From assembly GCA_037127315.1 (NCBI GenBank), contig JBBBDQ010000914.1, forward strand, positions 754,501 to 818,500: a stretch of 64,000 bases of DNA. Reading direction: 5' to 3'. The number at the start of each line of letters is the position of its first letter. Within the stretch, counting starts at the first letter, position 1. The stretch is from Ascarosepion bandense (lineage: Eukaryota > Mollusca > Cephalopoda > Sepiida > Sepiidae). Below the pieces are notes generated by a model. The model saw nothing but the letters and a program-made list of their open reading frames with translations, made no database searches and was not told where the DNA came from. The position numbers and the translations under genes were made by a program. Of the stretch, positions 21,559-32,371 are shown piece by piece.

Positions 21559-21849
21559 TTAAAGAAAGAATGCAAAAGGAAGACTGTATTTTTCTCGCTT
21601 AATCGTTTCATTCTCTGATAAGCTATGTCAAGGGAAAAAGACTAGAATAGTAATTGTAGCGTTTTTCCCTTCCAAAGAGAGTTTACCGTTTTTAGATTTA
21701 TTGTTGCAGCCTGATGATGCTTTTTCTTATTTTTCATAATAATTTGGGTGCGATTTGTTATCGTGGAAAAAAAAAGAAAAACATCAATAAATAAAGTAAT
21801 TAATAAACAATTTAACAATCTGTTTCTGGTGGGTGTTAACATAAGCGTC

Positions 21850-21854
21850 TATAT

Positions 21855-21887
<33 letters not shown>

Positions 21888-21888
21888 A
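21850..21888. repeat. (TA)n microsatellite, interrupted
   Basis: Two TA runs separated by AAATA. To the right (about 21890-21950), CTCACTCATCAGGGCAAC resembles the body of SINE C, but the match is short. Confidence 0.9.
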
Positions 21889-22113
21889 GTTTCGTGAGCA
21901 ACCGTTATGTTGTTCTCACTCATCAGGGCAACAGCCGTTTTATTCAGTTAGCATGAACCGGCAGAGTTAAAATGAAAGACTCTTTTTTGCTTATCAACGC
22001 TCTATCTCAACCTCGATATCGAGCACATTATGACCACACACCTGTATGCCAAAATACATTTTTATCAGTAAAACCACAACCTTGGCGCTGATCCTTATCC
22101 CAGCTGAACATAT

Positions 22114-22169
<56 letters not shown>
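22114..22169. repeat. (ATCT)n tetranucleotide microsatellite
   Basis: About 14 perfect ATCT units. It adjoins the 3' end of the minus-strand SINE C copy, so it may be that SINE's simple-repeat tail. Confidence 0.97.
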
Positions 22170-22172
<3 letters not shown>

Positions 22173-22300
22173 CTGTTTTGCTGTATTTTGTTCATTACTA
22201 CGGTTAGACATACATTACTTCCAGCCAATATTGAAACCGGAACGATTTCATACTTGTCGGTGCACAGTAGTAGTAGGCAGATTTTAGCGTGTTATATATG
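22170..22300 (-). repeat. SINE C, copy 1
   Basis: The minus strand reads a degenerate tRNA-like head with CCGGTTTCAATATTGGC (B box region), then a body (GGAAGTAATGTATGTCTAACC, ATACAGCAAAACAGA) and an (AGAT)n tail. It aligns with 55040-55215, where the head is better preserved. Confidence 0.6.
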
Positions 22301-22399
22301 TAAACAGACGCCAATAGCCAAAAGTGTGCAATTCATTACTGAAGAACTATGCATAAATAGCGGTGAGTAGATACTGTTTGTAAAGTCTGCCTTCTCCCC

Positions 22400-22500
22400 A
22401 GAGTGCTCCATAACGTAAATAGTCATCTGCCGACAGACCTGTTTTGCTGTATCATCACTCATTAGTGAAACAAGAGACTCGATTGCTTCCAGCCAAGGTA
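22400..22500 (-). repeat. SINE C, copy 2 (partial)
   Basis: The minus strand reads GGCTGGAAGCAATCGAG, ATGATACAGCAAAACAGG and TCTGTCGGCAGATGA, collinear with the body at 55095-55175. The tRNA-like head is absent; the copy stops at a short (TA)n run (22499-22516). Confidence 0.6.
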
Positions 22501-22516
22501 TATATATATATATATA

Positions 22517-23535
22517 AAAAACTACCCTGAATTTCAGCCTACTGTAATACTTCCCATTTAAATAATCTTTGTTCCAACAATGTATTTTACACAGTCAAAA
22601 TAATTCTGTTTTCATTTTAAAATAACTACAATGTTTCATTTATAACTGATGTACTATTATAAATTTTAAAAAAATATTTATTTTACTAAATAAAAGACCC
22701 ATATTAAATTAATTTTCTTAACTACAATATACTTTAATATCCCACAATTATTTAATCGTAATTATAACATAAACATTTCAGCCCTTTTATTCATGAAGTC
22801 ATTTAAAAAATTCAACTAGCTGTTAAAAATTATTTACCTATTTAAGTATTATATAATCCCAATAGATATCTTACTCAGACAAAATAATTTTCTTTAAACT
22901 TTAATTACTATGTTTCCTTTATAATTTATACTCTATCATAAATAAAAAAAATGAATATTATTTTAATAAAATAACAATACTAACAATACTAAATTGTTGT
23001 TCTTAATCCAATATAACTAAGTGTGCCACAATTATTTAATACTAATTCTGACCTATACGCATAGATAGTAGTAACAAAATCTATTGTTCAATACAAAAGC
23101 CTAAAATCCAACCTCCTGAATAGAATTATTGTCTACCCATTTAAAACATCTAAGGTCTCACTATGTATCTAACCAGAGAAAATTAAAAAGTGAAATCTAA
23201 GCCGTCCTGCTGCTTTTCATGACACAAATGTTAAATCTCCAGGGTTACATAATTCTTAAATTTGATTGAACAATTTTGACACACCTAAATGCATTTCCTA
23301 TAATTAATTTTCTACATAACCATGAATTCATCTAATATTTTCAAAAATAAATCGTTTTCACCAATTATTTTAATATATCACCTGAATAGGAACAGTTTTG
23401 TTCTAAAACATGAAAAGTTTTGTGTAGTGATAATATGTTTTTATATTCCACTATAATAGCAAAATTACTCTGTATCGAGCACTCTTTATAAAGGTAAATC
23501 CTTAGAAAAGTGGGTTTTTATTCTACGAGTTATTT

Positions 23536-23578
<43 letters not shown>

Positions 23579-24460
23579 TGACCAAGACACACTTTGTACC
23601 TTCTTTTTGGTACATAAAATAAGTTTAGACTACATCTCTATTTTTTCTCGGTGCTTAATATTAAAAAGTTTTCTTGAACTTGCTTAAATTTCAAATCATG
23701 TGTTAATCTCTTCAGAGAGTTGATTACTTTAGTGGTATATGAACCAACACACACACACACACACACAAATATATATTTTCTCATCACTCAATAACTCGTT
23801 TTTAAGTTATAACGTTCATAAAGACTCATGACAATCCTTATATATATGAAATAAAAATACAAAATAAGCAAACACGAAAAAGATTCACGTATATATATTT
23901 AATATAAAAATTATTGCAAAATTTCAAACCATATGTTATAGTAAATATTTATAATAAAAACATATCGTAAGCTGAAAGATACAGGGAACATTCATTTTAT
24001 GAATATAAATTATCCAGAAAACGTGCGTATATAGTTTGCTTAATAACAACTGTATTATAAAATGATTTCTGTAACACAATCTCACATTGTCGTTAGTTTT
24101 TAAAGGATTCAACAATAAGCGAGTATACCTAACAATTATGTATTTCGAAATTATAAGGTACAATCTTATTTTCAATTTCATGTTCATTCAGAGCGTACCC
24201 TGTCATGGCTCACTACAGCTATCTTTTCTTTAACATTTGTGAATAATTTTTTTAGAATATTAATTTAAAGATTTAGAGTTTGTTTTTTCCTGGGTTCTGA
24301 ATTTTTGGCAGTTTTTTTTATACAGATTGACTGCACTCAAAATTAGCGAGACCTCACTAAAGTGATATTCTGCTCATTACTAGCTGGAAAGACGAAATGG
24401 ATGCAAACATTCGTTAATGATATTTATATGAAAGTGAAATGTAACTGATTTGGCTAGATG
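22517..24460. other. Very AT-rich spacer with short microsatellites
   Basis: No gene was recognised in about 1.9 kb. It holds a (TA)n run at about 23540-23574 and a (CA)n run at about 23750-23767. The 83-codon minus frame at 23936-24187 is low-complexity AT-driven sequence. Confidence 0.55.
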
Positions 24461-24466
24461 TTGATT

Positions 24467-24502
24467 TCGCTTATCTGATTCAGTTTAAACTCAGATAAGC
24501 GA
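24467..24502. repeat. Perfect 12-bp stem-loop
   Basis: TCGCTTATCTGA (24467-24478) and TCAGATAAGCGA (24491-24502) are exact reverse complements with a 12-base loop. No T-run or gene context supports a terminator. It could be a remnant of a transposon end. Confidence 0.6.
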
Positions 24503-24628
24503 TATAGAACTCATGATAATAATGCTACTCGGGCAATTTTCTAAAATACTTAATCACCGATTTGAGTTTTTACATATTTCTGAGCCATGCGTTTATTTAT
24601 TGCTACGTTGATTTAATCTGCAAAGGAA

Positions 24629-24821
<193 letters not shown>

Positions 24822-25157
24822 CTTGAGAGGAAAATTCAACACATGATTAAACGGTTATAAATGCAGAATTAATTTCAGCAATGTACAAAAAAACAACAAA
24901 AATTACCACGTTCAGACTTGATGAATAAATTATTTTTATTCGTCAACTGTCTTAACATGCCAATTCTTATTTTTTACATTGATGAATAAATTCTGGATTT
25001 ATAAGCGTTTAATTATGTGTTGAGTTTTCTCTCGGTAAATTTGCGCTAGAAAATATCCATTGAGCTCTCTATTTCTATCTAATTGATATTACATATTAAT
25101 TAGATAAAAATAATTTGGATTATTCCCTCGCCCTTCACTGGTTGCTATTCTTTCCTA

Positions 25158-25250
25158 CACACACACACACACGCGCGTGCGCGCGTGCGCACACCCACAC
25201 CCACACCCACACACACACACACACACACACACATGTATATATATATATAG
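25158..25250. repeat. (CA)n with GC/GT core, then (TA)n
   Basis: A CA run, a short alternating core GCGCGTGCGCGCGTGCGC (about 25173-25190), then CACACC units, CA and TA. The alternating purine-pyrimidine core is of Z-DNA-forming type. Confidence 0.95.
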
Positions 25251-25324
25251 TATTTTATATCCTATATATTTTATTATATAAAGTAAAATATAATACATAT
25301 AATACTATATATATATAATTAATG

Positions 25325-25330
<6 letters not shown>

Positions 25331-25355
<25 letters not shown>

Positions 25356-25356
25356 A
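25331..25356. repeat. (TA)n left border of foldback copy 3
   Basis: A TA run that directly precedes the conserved left end of element P copy 3. Confidence 0.95.
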
Positions 25357-25357
25357 T

Positions 25358-25992
25358 ATCCAAGTGAATAAAGAATGAAGAAAGTATTAACAACCTTCAA
25401 ATCATTAATTTAAAACTGTGCTCAATATAGAAATAGAGTAATGAATATTTATTTGAAGTCATAGTTTAAAACGTATACAAATTATAATTTACAAATCTCA
25501 CATCCTCCTTATTTAGAAATAATAAAAAAATATGTAAAAAATAAGAATAGTAGAAATAAAAAGCAAAAAGCAAAGAGGAAGACAAGAGAGAGTTAAGGGG
25601 AGAGAGAGCCAATGATAATCTCTCAGAGAGAAATAGACCCAAAATTTAGTAGGAGATGACATATCGATAGATACACATAAGGGTCACGCGACGTTTTCGT
25701 TTAACAAAAAGGAAGAAGTGATGTGAGAAACTGCATGAAGGAAAGAAAGTGTGGAGGGAAGGATAAAAGTAGAAGACGTAAAAGGAATAGAAAAGTCAAA
25801 CAATTAGCCGGAAATGGACTGCATTTAGATACATTAGTTGTGACATTGTTTCAATGTATCTAACTGCCATCCACTTCTGGCCAATTGTTTGACATTACTA
25901 TTTCTTTCACGTTCTTACTATCATCTGTCCCCCAACACGTTCTTCAATCCGTGCATTTACTCATTTATTTTCTTTTTTTGTTAGGACTATAT

Positions 25993-26067
<75 letters not shown>

Positions 26068-26393
26068 TTTATTTTTATTTTTATTTTTAGTCTTTTCTAT
26101 ATATTTTATGTGTTCTTTTTTTTTTCTGTATCACGCTCTTTATTTCCCATGTATCTCTTATTCTTTTCTTGTTTTTATCTCTTTTTTATTTTCTTTTTTG
26201 TTTTCCCATCTTTTCTATCCTCTTTACCTCGTAAAATTTTCAAAAAACAAAGGGGAAGTGAGATTTTTTAATCTTCTTTTCAAAAAATAACCTTTAGTAC
26301 CATTATTATTAACTACCTTATGAGACATTGTTTTTTTCGATGTCGAAACAAAATGTACATTTTGTAGTAAATAATGAATGGCTAATGGTTTTT

Positions 26394-26395
<2 letters not shown>
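25358..26395. mobile_element. Foldback element P, copy 3 (about 1 kb)
   Basis: The left end (GAAAGTATTAACAACCTTC..., about 25375-25500) matches the left ends of copies 1 and 2. The right arm (about 26275-26385) carries TTCAAAAAATA, TATGAGACATTG, GATGTCGAAACAAAATGTAC and TTTTGTAGT, as in copy 1. The left interior is purine-rich and the right interior pyrimidine-rich, as expected for a long decayed inverted repeat. At the centre (25795-25893) lies a hairpin with about 41-bp arms. A (CA)n(TA)n array (26002-26061) interrupts the right half. The 128-codon frame through the right half is repeat-derived. Confidence 0.65.
25795..25893. repeat. Central hairpin of foldback copy 3
   Basis: The left arm 25795-25835 begins GTCAAACAATTAGCC, and the right arm 25853-25893 ends GGCCAATTGTTTGAC. 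They pair along about 41 bp with six or seven mismatches. The loop is 17 bases. It sits at the symmetry centre of the larger element. Confidence 0.8.

Positions 26396-26397
<2 letters not shown>

Positions 26398-26442
<45 letters not shown>
26398..26442. repeat. (TA)n right border of foldback copy 3
   Basis: A pure TA run. Confidence 0.96.
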
Positions 26443-26444
<2 letters not shown>

Positions 26445-26515
26445 CAGTTCATCAGTGTGGCTAGACATCCGCTTGCTTCCAACCGGGATTGAAACATGGG
26501 ATCGAAAATACATAT
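26443..26515 (-). repeat. SINE C, copy 3 (partial)
   Basis: The minus strand reads CCATGTTTCAATCCCGGTTGG, then GAAGCAAGCGGATGTCTAGCC and CTGATGAAC. This is collinear with the B box and adjacent body of the copy at 55040-55215. Confidence 0.6.
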
Positions 26516-26520
26516 ATATA

Positions 26521-26602
26521 TTTCAGCGACAATTAAGTGTTAAAAAGTATCTTTTAAGCTTAAGAACTGAGAACGATATTTCATACGACTAGATGAAACC
26601 AT

Positions 26603-26646
<44 letters not shown>
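26521..26646 (+). repeat. Dispersed repeat E, copy 2, with (TA)n
   Basis: Direct repeat of 24629-24733 (26521-26610) followed by a TA array (26606-26646). The AT-rich bases from 26650 to 27240 hold nothing recognised. Confidence 0.7.
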
Positions 26647-26649
<3 letters not shown>

Positions 26650-27239
26650 CATACGTACATACATATATATATATATTGTGCATTTATGTAGCAATCTATC
26701 TTTTATTCCATGAACACGACCACAACCTGTTGACTGTGCTTGGAAAATAAATATCACTATAACAGATGCATATATAAAACTCTTATATTCAGTTAAAAAT
26801 TACAATCGGCCTTGATAATGACTAAAAGAATAGCCGTGAGTGCTTGAATATGCAGAGATGTTTTATATGTTTTTTTTTTTTGGTAAGAGAAACATACTTT
26901 AAATACTGTAAACTAAGACACGTTCTTCATTGACTATTCTGAATACACAGTATATAAAACATTATATCGTATTATAACTATTTTATAAATGTATAATTTC
27001 TTTAATTTAATTTAATTCTATAGTACTTCATCGTAAGTAGAATTTTTAAGAAAATTTCTTTTTCTGTTTTTAAATCACAAAGAATAAATTCTTAAGATTT
27101 CTTTCACTTGAACATGCTAAATTCAACCATGCTTAAATACTTTTTTGGAAGTTCCAACTTATTGAAGCGTTCGAGTATGTGATTCGTTTTTCGTTGTCGC
27201 AAACGCAAGGTGAATTGGAAATTAGATTCTTGTCAATAA

Positions 27240-27345
27240 AAATGTAAAGAAACGTCGTACAAATGGAAACCAATTCGAGGATAATAGTCCGAATAATGTA
27301 AATTGTGTAAATACTAACAGATCTCAGAAATATAGACAAATAACA
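27240..27345. repeat. Foldback family F, right arm only
   Basis: Contains ACGTCGTACAAATGG, GAGGATAATAGTCCGAATAA, GTGTAAATACTA and CTCAGAAATATAGACAAAT. These match the right arm and right flank of the complete copy at 47265-47620. No matching left arm is seen. Confidence 0.6.
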
Positions 27346-27559
27346 GAATTTTATATGCACATATTTTATTAATCATGTTAAATTAACGATGTATGTCATT
27401 TACTGTATTCAGAATATATCTTTATAACTGATAGCCATTAAAATATTGATTGTCCTTTGCTAATTAGTTTAAACATATATTTCATCGAAAAGTTTCATCG
27501 TGTCTGATCAATCTGTTTAAATTAATGATTTTATACCACCATGGCTCAACTGTTTATGA

Positions 27560-27725
27560 ACTACACTGTTCAAGAAAAATATTTTGGAATGGTGCCAAGA
27601 TACCAAACATGTTTTTAGCTAATTTGAGGGCGCTGAATCGGAAAATGACATTACTTTTCGTAGTTAGCTACTGTTTTTGCTGTATAGAAATGCCTTATGT
27701 TTTGAAAAAGAATAATTTGTTTCCT
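27560..27725 (+). repeat. Inverted repeat H, left arm
   Basis: Aligns with the reverse complement of about 28400-28560: TGGTGCCA, AATTTGAGGGCGCTGA against AATTTAAGGGTGCTGA, GAAAATGAC, and TTAGCTACTGTTTTTGCTGTA against TTAGCAACTGTTTCTGCTGTA. A 107-codon plus frame overlaps it but has no recognised motif and no matching open frame in the other arm. Confidence 0.6.
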
Positions 27726-27990
27726 GTATATATGATATTGTCTGATGGCAATATTTCTCAAAGTAAAGTTGTCGAAATCTCAAAATTCGCGTTTAAGTCA
27801 ACAAATACTGGTCTGCTTATCGAGAAATACTATTTCCTAAGCAATTAAAAGTAACACGATTGAAATACCAAGACCAAGAAGTATTTTCATCAAATCATTT
27901 ATTAAATTAACAGCAGAAATTAACATTCATGAACATTAGAAATACAGTAAAAATCTTCTCTTTCTTGATTGATTGTCATGTTAATGTTAT

Positions 27991-28136
27991 TTAAGACCCT
28001 TTGATAAACCAGCAGTCGTCAGCCCTCGTTCGTCTGTCCCACAGTCTCTGGTAGCGTTTTTCCATTGCTTTGATAACTGATAGAATCGTTCTCCTTACAT
28101 CGCCGCAATTACCTTTAAATGCATCTAGAATCCTAT
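27991..28136 (-). pseudogene. Relic of a transposon-associated protein (MEKRYQ family)
   Basis: The minus strand has an open stretch of about 48 codons that ends in TAA at 27991-27993. It includes IKAMEKRYQRLWDRR and ADDCWFIKGS. I recognise this as the C-terminal end of a repetitive metazoan protein family whose members read GERFHQDI, MEKRYQG-W and LADYCW-L. The GERFYQ piece is present in another frame just upstream, so a frameshift separates the parts. Function is unknown to me; the family is multicopy and element-associated as I recall. It lies between the two arms of inverted repeat H (27560-27725, 28400-28560), which may delimit the same insertion. Confidence 0.5.
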
Positions 28137-28399
28137 GTAAAAATGAACCTTAATACATATATTAGCGTATAACTGATAAAGTGTATTACTGAAAATTTTA
28201 TTAGTTAAATTGAATTTTGGCAATAAATTGGAAAAAATCAGTATTTCTCTTTTAAAATTTTAAACTCAAAACGCATTTCTCTTATAACAATAGTTTATTT
28301 CAGTTGTTTGACATTAAATGCTCGGCCTATCTGAAAATTGATGGGTTTCTACGAACTTTAGTAACCAAATGTTGCGATGAGCCAAAATCATAAATTGAT

Positions 28400-28560
28400 C
28401 TTTTTTGTCAAACTGAGCTATTTGAGTACAGCAGAAACAGTTGCTAACCATGAGAGTCGAAAGTCATTTTCAGAATCAGCACCCTTAAATTACTTGGAAA
28501 ACTAGCTTTATTAGCTGGCACCAGAAATCGCGTTGCCCAGTGCGTTTGCTGCAATAAGAA
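28400..28560 (-). repeat. Inverted repeat H, right arm
   Basis: Partner of 27560-27725 (see there). The sequence from 28560 to 29085 shows nothing recognised. Confidence 0.6.
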
Positions 28561-29086
28561 AATCCAGTTTGGAAACTTTACAATCAGCAAATGTTTTTGC
28601 ACTAGTATTTGATAAGTTTGAATCACATGACTTAACATTTTGCATGAAAGATTCAATTTGAAATGTCTCTTTTACTGAGCTTTAGCTTCTCGAAATTGTT
28701 TTGTCAATGTCTGATCGCTTGGTAGATTATGCGCGAAGAACGGGGTATCGTAATATTAGATAATGTGTTTGCTACTGAAGTCAAATAAATCAGTATACCG
28801 ATAATCAATAATTGCAGGAAATTAATGACGTGTGGATGAGAAAGAGAGTTTACACTTATCGTGGTTATTAGCATTAAATATGAGAGCAATAAATGGAGAG
28901 CATCCATTTATTTATTTTTTATATTTTTGAGAAAATTGATTGGACTATAACACCGGTCTTTTTCCTCATCAGAATTGACTGAATTAAAATAGGAATATGA
29001 TGAGTAATAATACAAAGCTTCGATACGTCAATAAAGTCTTCATAATGATTAAGAAATATATCTTTAAAAAATGACAATTTGTATCA

Positions 29087-29104
29087 ACACACACACACAC
29101 ACAA

Positions 29105-29140
<36 letters not shown>
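29087..29140. repeat. (CA)n(TA)n microsatellite
   Basis: A CA run, AAAACA, then a TA run that ends at the left terminus of the inverted-repeat element at 29141. Confidence 0.95.
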
Positions 29141-29146
<6 letters not shown>

Positions 29147-29606
29147 TAAATTAACCTAGTGAGCAAACGGAAGAAAAACTGGCTATAGCATCATTTGAAC
29201 CCACAAAGAGTTTATTGAATTCTAAATAAGTGGAGATATAGGAAGTCTTGGCTTTTGAATTAGGAGCGCTTGGTAGGTTTGCCTTTTCCTTTATTTTCTT
29301 TTGTTGTCGTTCGTAGGTTTAGGTTTCCGTCTTCGCTAGTTGGCGCTTTTTATTCTTTATTTTTCTTTTTAATGTTTATGTTTCTTAATAAAGGATTCCC
29401 CTCGTTTTGCGTTTGGTGTCTTCCTTTTTTTTTTTTCTTTTCTTTTTTTTTTTTCTTTTTCTTTTTCTTTTTTTTTTGGTCACGTGGGTTATTGAATCCC
29501 CTTTATCTTGTCGTTGTTATTTTCCTCTTTAGCCAAGATTTCCTGAAGATCCTTTTAGGTGAAACCTTGGTTGGTTTGTTGGCTCACTAGGTTAATTTAC
29601 TTATTT
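29141..29606. mobile_element. Small terminal-inverted-repeat element
   Basis: The left end TAAGTAAATTAACCTAGTGAG (29140-29160) and right end CTCACTAGGTTAATTTACTTA (29583-29603) are perfect reverse complements. Similarity continues weakly inside (GCAAAC against GCCAACAAAC). The interior of about 0.42 kb is T-rich with long T/C tracts, and its 106-codon frame has no motif. This is a MITE-like or foldback arrangement; the superfamily cannot be assigned. Confidence 0.65.
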
Positions 29607-29802
29607 TGCTCTGCTTAAGTATTGCGCGCTTTTTTTGTTATTGATTACTCGTCTCGGGGTTTTTTTTTTTTTGAGCTACGTACTGGCACGTTCCAAATCG
29701 CTTTGATTAATGTTCATGTCTTTCTGTTTGTGCAACCATTTTTTCCTTCCGCGTATATACGCAGAGGGTTTTTCAAAACAAGTATAGTGATTAGTTTGCA
29801 TA

Positions 29803-29828
29803 TCTATAAACTTATTCATAAATGGAAC

Positions 29829-29880
<52 letters not shown>

Positions 29881-30149
29881 TATGTGTGTCCGTTATCTAT
29901 AGACTCCGAAACGGCTGAACCGATTTTCTTGAAAATTTACACAGTTGTACAATAAGCGTCTGCGAGTATTCTTAGCTAGGTTTTGTGTCGAGGTATCCCC
30001 GATAAGTAACGGAAATCGATAATCGGAAAAAATCGGGTTATAGAAGGAGTAGTCCGATTTTAATCAAATTTGATGCACTCATAGACAAAGGCATAAGAAA
30101 CGATATTCAGAAGTTTCAAGGTTGCAGTTCTTACAATAGTGCAGAGAAT
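29803..30149 (+). mobile_element. Helitron-like non-autonomous sequence, 5'-end type
   Basis: Begins TCTATAAACTTATTC and passes through a (TG)n run (29832-29879). Then comes GTCCGTTATCTATAGACTCC, followed by GAAACGGCTGAACCGATTTT. This succession is one I associate with Helitron-type repeat 5' ends in invertebrates. No Rep/helicase coding is present. A cut-down copy is inferred; the assignment rests on recall of the motif. Confidence 0.45.
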
Positions 30150-30549
30150 CGATAATATATATAAGGCAAGATGTTAGTGTGTCTGTCTGTTTATCTACCT
30201 GTATGTCTGCATTTTTTCAGCCCTTTTATTCTAGTTTTTGCTTCGGGTTTGGCTCTAAGTAGGTATAATTTTAGTTCTTAGTCTCAGCCATGATACCATT
30301 TACTCAGAGGACTTATTTAAACTTCAAAATTCAGGTTACGACGAAAAAAACCTATTTGATATCGATACCAGGAAATCAAAATTTGACTTACATCCATTCA
30401 TTTTTCTTTCAGTTTACGGTTTCGCTTTTACTGGAAACAACTATTGCTTTTTAGTCTTTCGTGCCAACGTCCAAAGAGTCTGTGCTCCAGGATCATGGAT
30501 TAGTTTTAAAGCTTTCATTACACCCGAGAAACGCCGAGCTATACTGCTA
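30150..30549 (+). mobile_element. Helitron-like non-autonomous sequence with CTAG 3' end
   Basis: Starts ATATATAAGGCAAGATG and GTGTGTCTGTCTG. It ends CACCCGAGAAACGCCGAG then CTATACTGCTAG, followed by T. This looks like a mutated form of the usual Helitron 3' end: a GC-rich hairpin (ACCCGGGCAACGCCGGGT type) about ten bases before a CTRR terminus, inserted next to T. The hairpin is degraded here. No coding capacity. Confidence 0.5.

Positions 30550-30550
<1 letters not shown>

Positions 30551-30606
<56 letters not shown>
30551..30606. repeat. (TA)n microsatellite
   Basis: A pure TA run directly after the CTAG end of the Helitron-like sequence. Confidence 0.97.
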
Positions 30607-30610
<4 letters not shown>

Positions 30611-30807
30611 AATTATTTAGTTTTGGGCAATAAGTAAATTAGACCTGTGAACAATTGTATTAAAAAGTGTTCAATGCAACTATATTGTAAAACTTTTGGA
30701 TATTTTTCATTTGTTCACGAGTAACTACACAACTCAGGTTACTATATTTCGATTTCTTCATGCGATATATAATAATTGATTATACCGTTTTTTATATAGT
30801 ATTCATA

Positions 30808-30823
30808 CACACACACACACACA

Positions 30824-30891
<68 letters not shown>
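30808..30891. repeat. (CA)n(TA)n microsatellite
   Basis: A CA run with a single CACCAC break, then a TA run. Another (TA)n run follows at 30976-31017. Confidence 0.96.
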
Positions 30892-30894
<3 letters not shown>

Positions 30895-30972
30895 TGATTT
30901 AGAGCTAATTCGACTATACTTTTGTCATTATTGAGAATGATTACATATTTACATTTAAAAGATTTTATAGTT

Positions 30973-31019
<47 letters not shown>

Positions 31020-31212
31020 AGACTTACAGAAAAGTTTGAGAACACTTTCGGTTATACTTTTAGCCATCATGAAGAATTCTTTATATTTTCTTATTTATCA
31101 TTACATTAAGTTGAATGTAAATATAAAATAATCCTTGATGTCTAAAAGTATAACTAAAACAACTCTAAAACCTTCCTATAAATCTATATACATAAATAAA
31201 ACAATCTATCCA

Positions 31213-31244
31213 TACACACACACACACACACACACACAGCACAG

Positions 31245-31334
<90 letters not shown>
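31213..31334. repeat. (CA)n(TA)n(TG)n palindromic microsatellite
   Basis: CA units (one GCACAG break), then a short TA run (about 31273-31288), then TG units to 31334. The CA and TG blocks are reverse complements around the TA centre, so the array of about 120 bases is nearly self-complementary. Confidence 0.97.
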
Positions 31335-31338
<4 letters not shown>

Positions 31339-31339
31339 A

Positions 31340-32370
31340 TGATAAATATTTCCAGGGTATTAATGAAAGAATATTTTCAGAAAGATGGCCAAATATCAAA
31401 ATATTATATGCTAGACAATAAATTGACTCTCAACGTTTGTGTGTAAAATAATATAATCTCCTGACAACTGCAATTTTATGTTCCTTTTGTTGTATTCAGT
31501 GCCGTTTTAACCGCATATAAAGTAATTTAAAACGAGCTCTCTCTAAGTTCTCTGATTTTAGACAATCTCTAATTATCTCCCTTGTCGGCCTCTTTATAAA
31601 TTATTTTCACGCTTAAACCCTTTGCTTCAGAATCGGTTATCGATTCAACGGGTTTTGTGATTAAATGAAAATTCAGTTCGAGAAGCCATTGAAATTGTTC
31701 ACATTAATTTATGGTGGATCCATCGGCTTTTATCTTAAATTGCATCAGTCAAAAGAAGGAACATAATGGTCGTAAAACACTGTAGGATAAAAACTATTTT
31801 TTTATATTCATACAGTATTTCCCCAAATGTTTGTTCCTTGCAATTAAACTTTATGAGAAAATCGATATCCAATTCATCATGATAATTATGTATGAAGCAT
31901 CCGCCCTTTCACAGTGAACTTATAATCCCGCAATTCACTTCAAAACGAAATATACATCATCGTATCGTTTCTTGATCTTCCAGTTCATTTTCTGTAGATA
32001 TAATAAAACTAAAGTGAAATAAAAAATCCATAAAAAATTAAAATAATTTATATTTCTTAAAATTCAAACCAAATTATCCCAGAGCTAGGTTTTTCCTTTG
32101 TAGTACTCCGGTTGGATTTACCTTTGCGATCGCCGCAAATGTTGCCTAATCGTATGTTCTGTTTCTAAGTGCGGGACTACGTTTGCGTTCATCAAGATAA
32201 GCAAGCAAAAATCATGTTTTCCCTTTTTTTTAATTGTAAAAGTGTGTAAGTAACTCGAATTTCATTTACACATAAGAAATTCGAACAACACCATGATTTT
32301 TTCTGATCTTTATTTCTGAGGGTTGATGTTGTCACGAGGCAAACTAAACTAATTTTGAATTAAAATTTGT
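31340..32370. other. Spacer without recognised genes
   Basis: AT-rich, unique-looking sequence with no supported feature. Confidence 0.5.
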
Positions 32371-32371
32371 A

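Noticed and set aside
22114..22169. CRISPR-like array
   Set aside because: Pure tetranucleotide repeat without spacers; the window is eukaryotic in character.
25885..26271. 128-codon plus-strand ORF
   Set aside because: It spans a CA/TA microsatellite and the pyrimidine-rich half of foldback copy 3.
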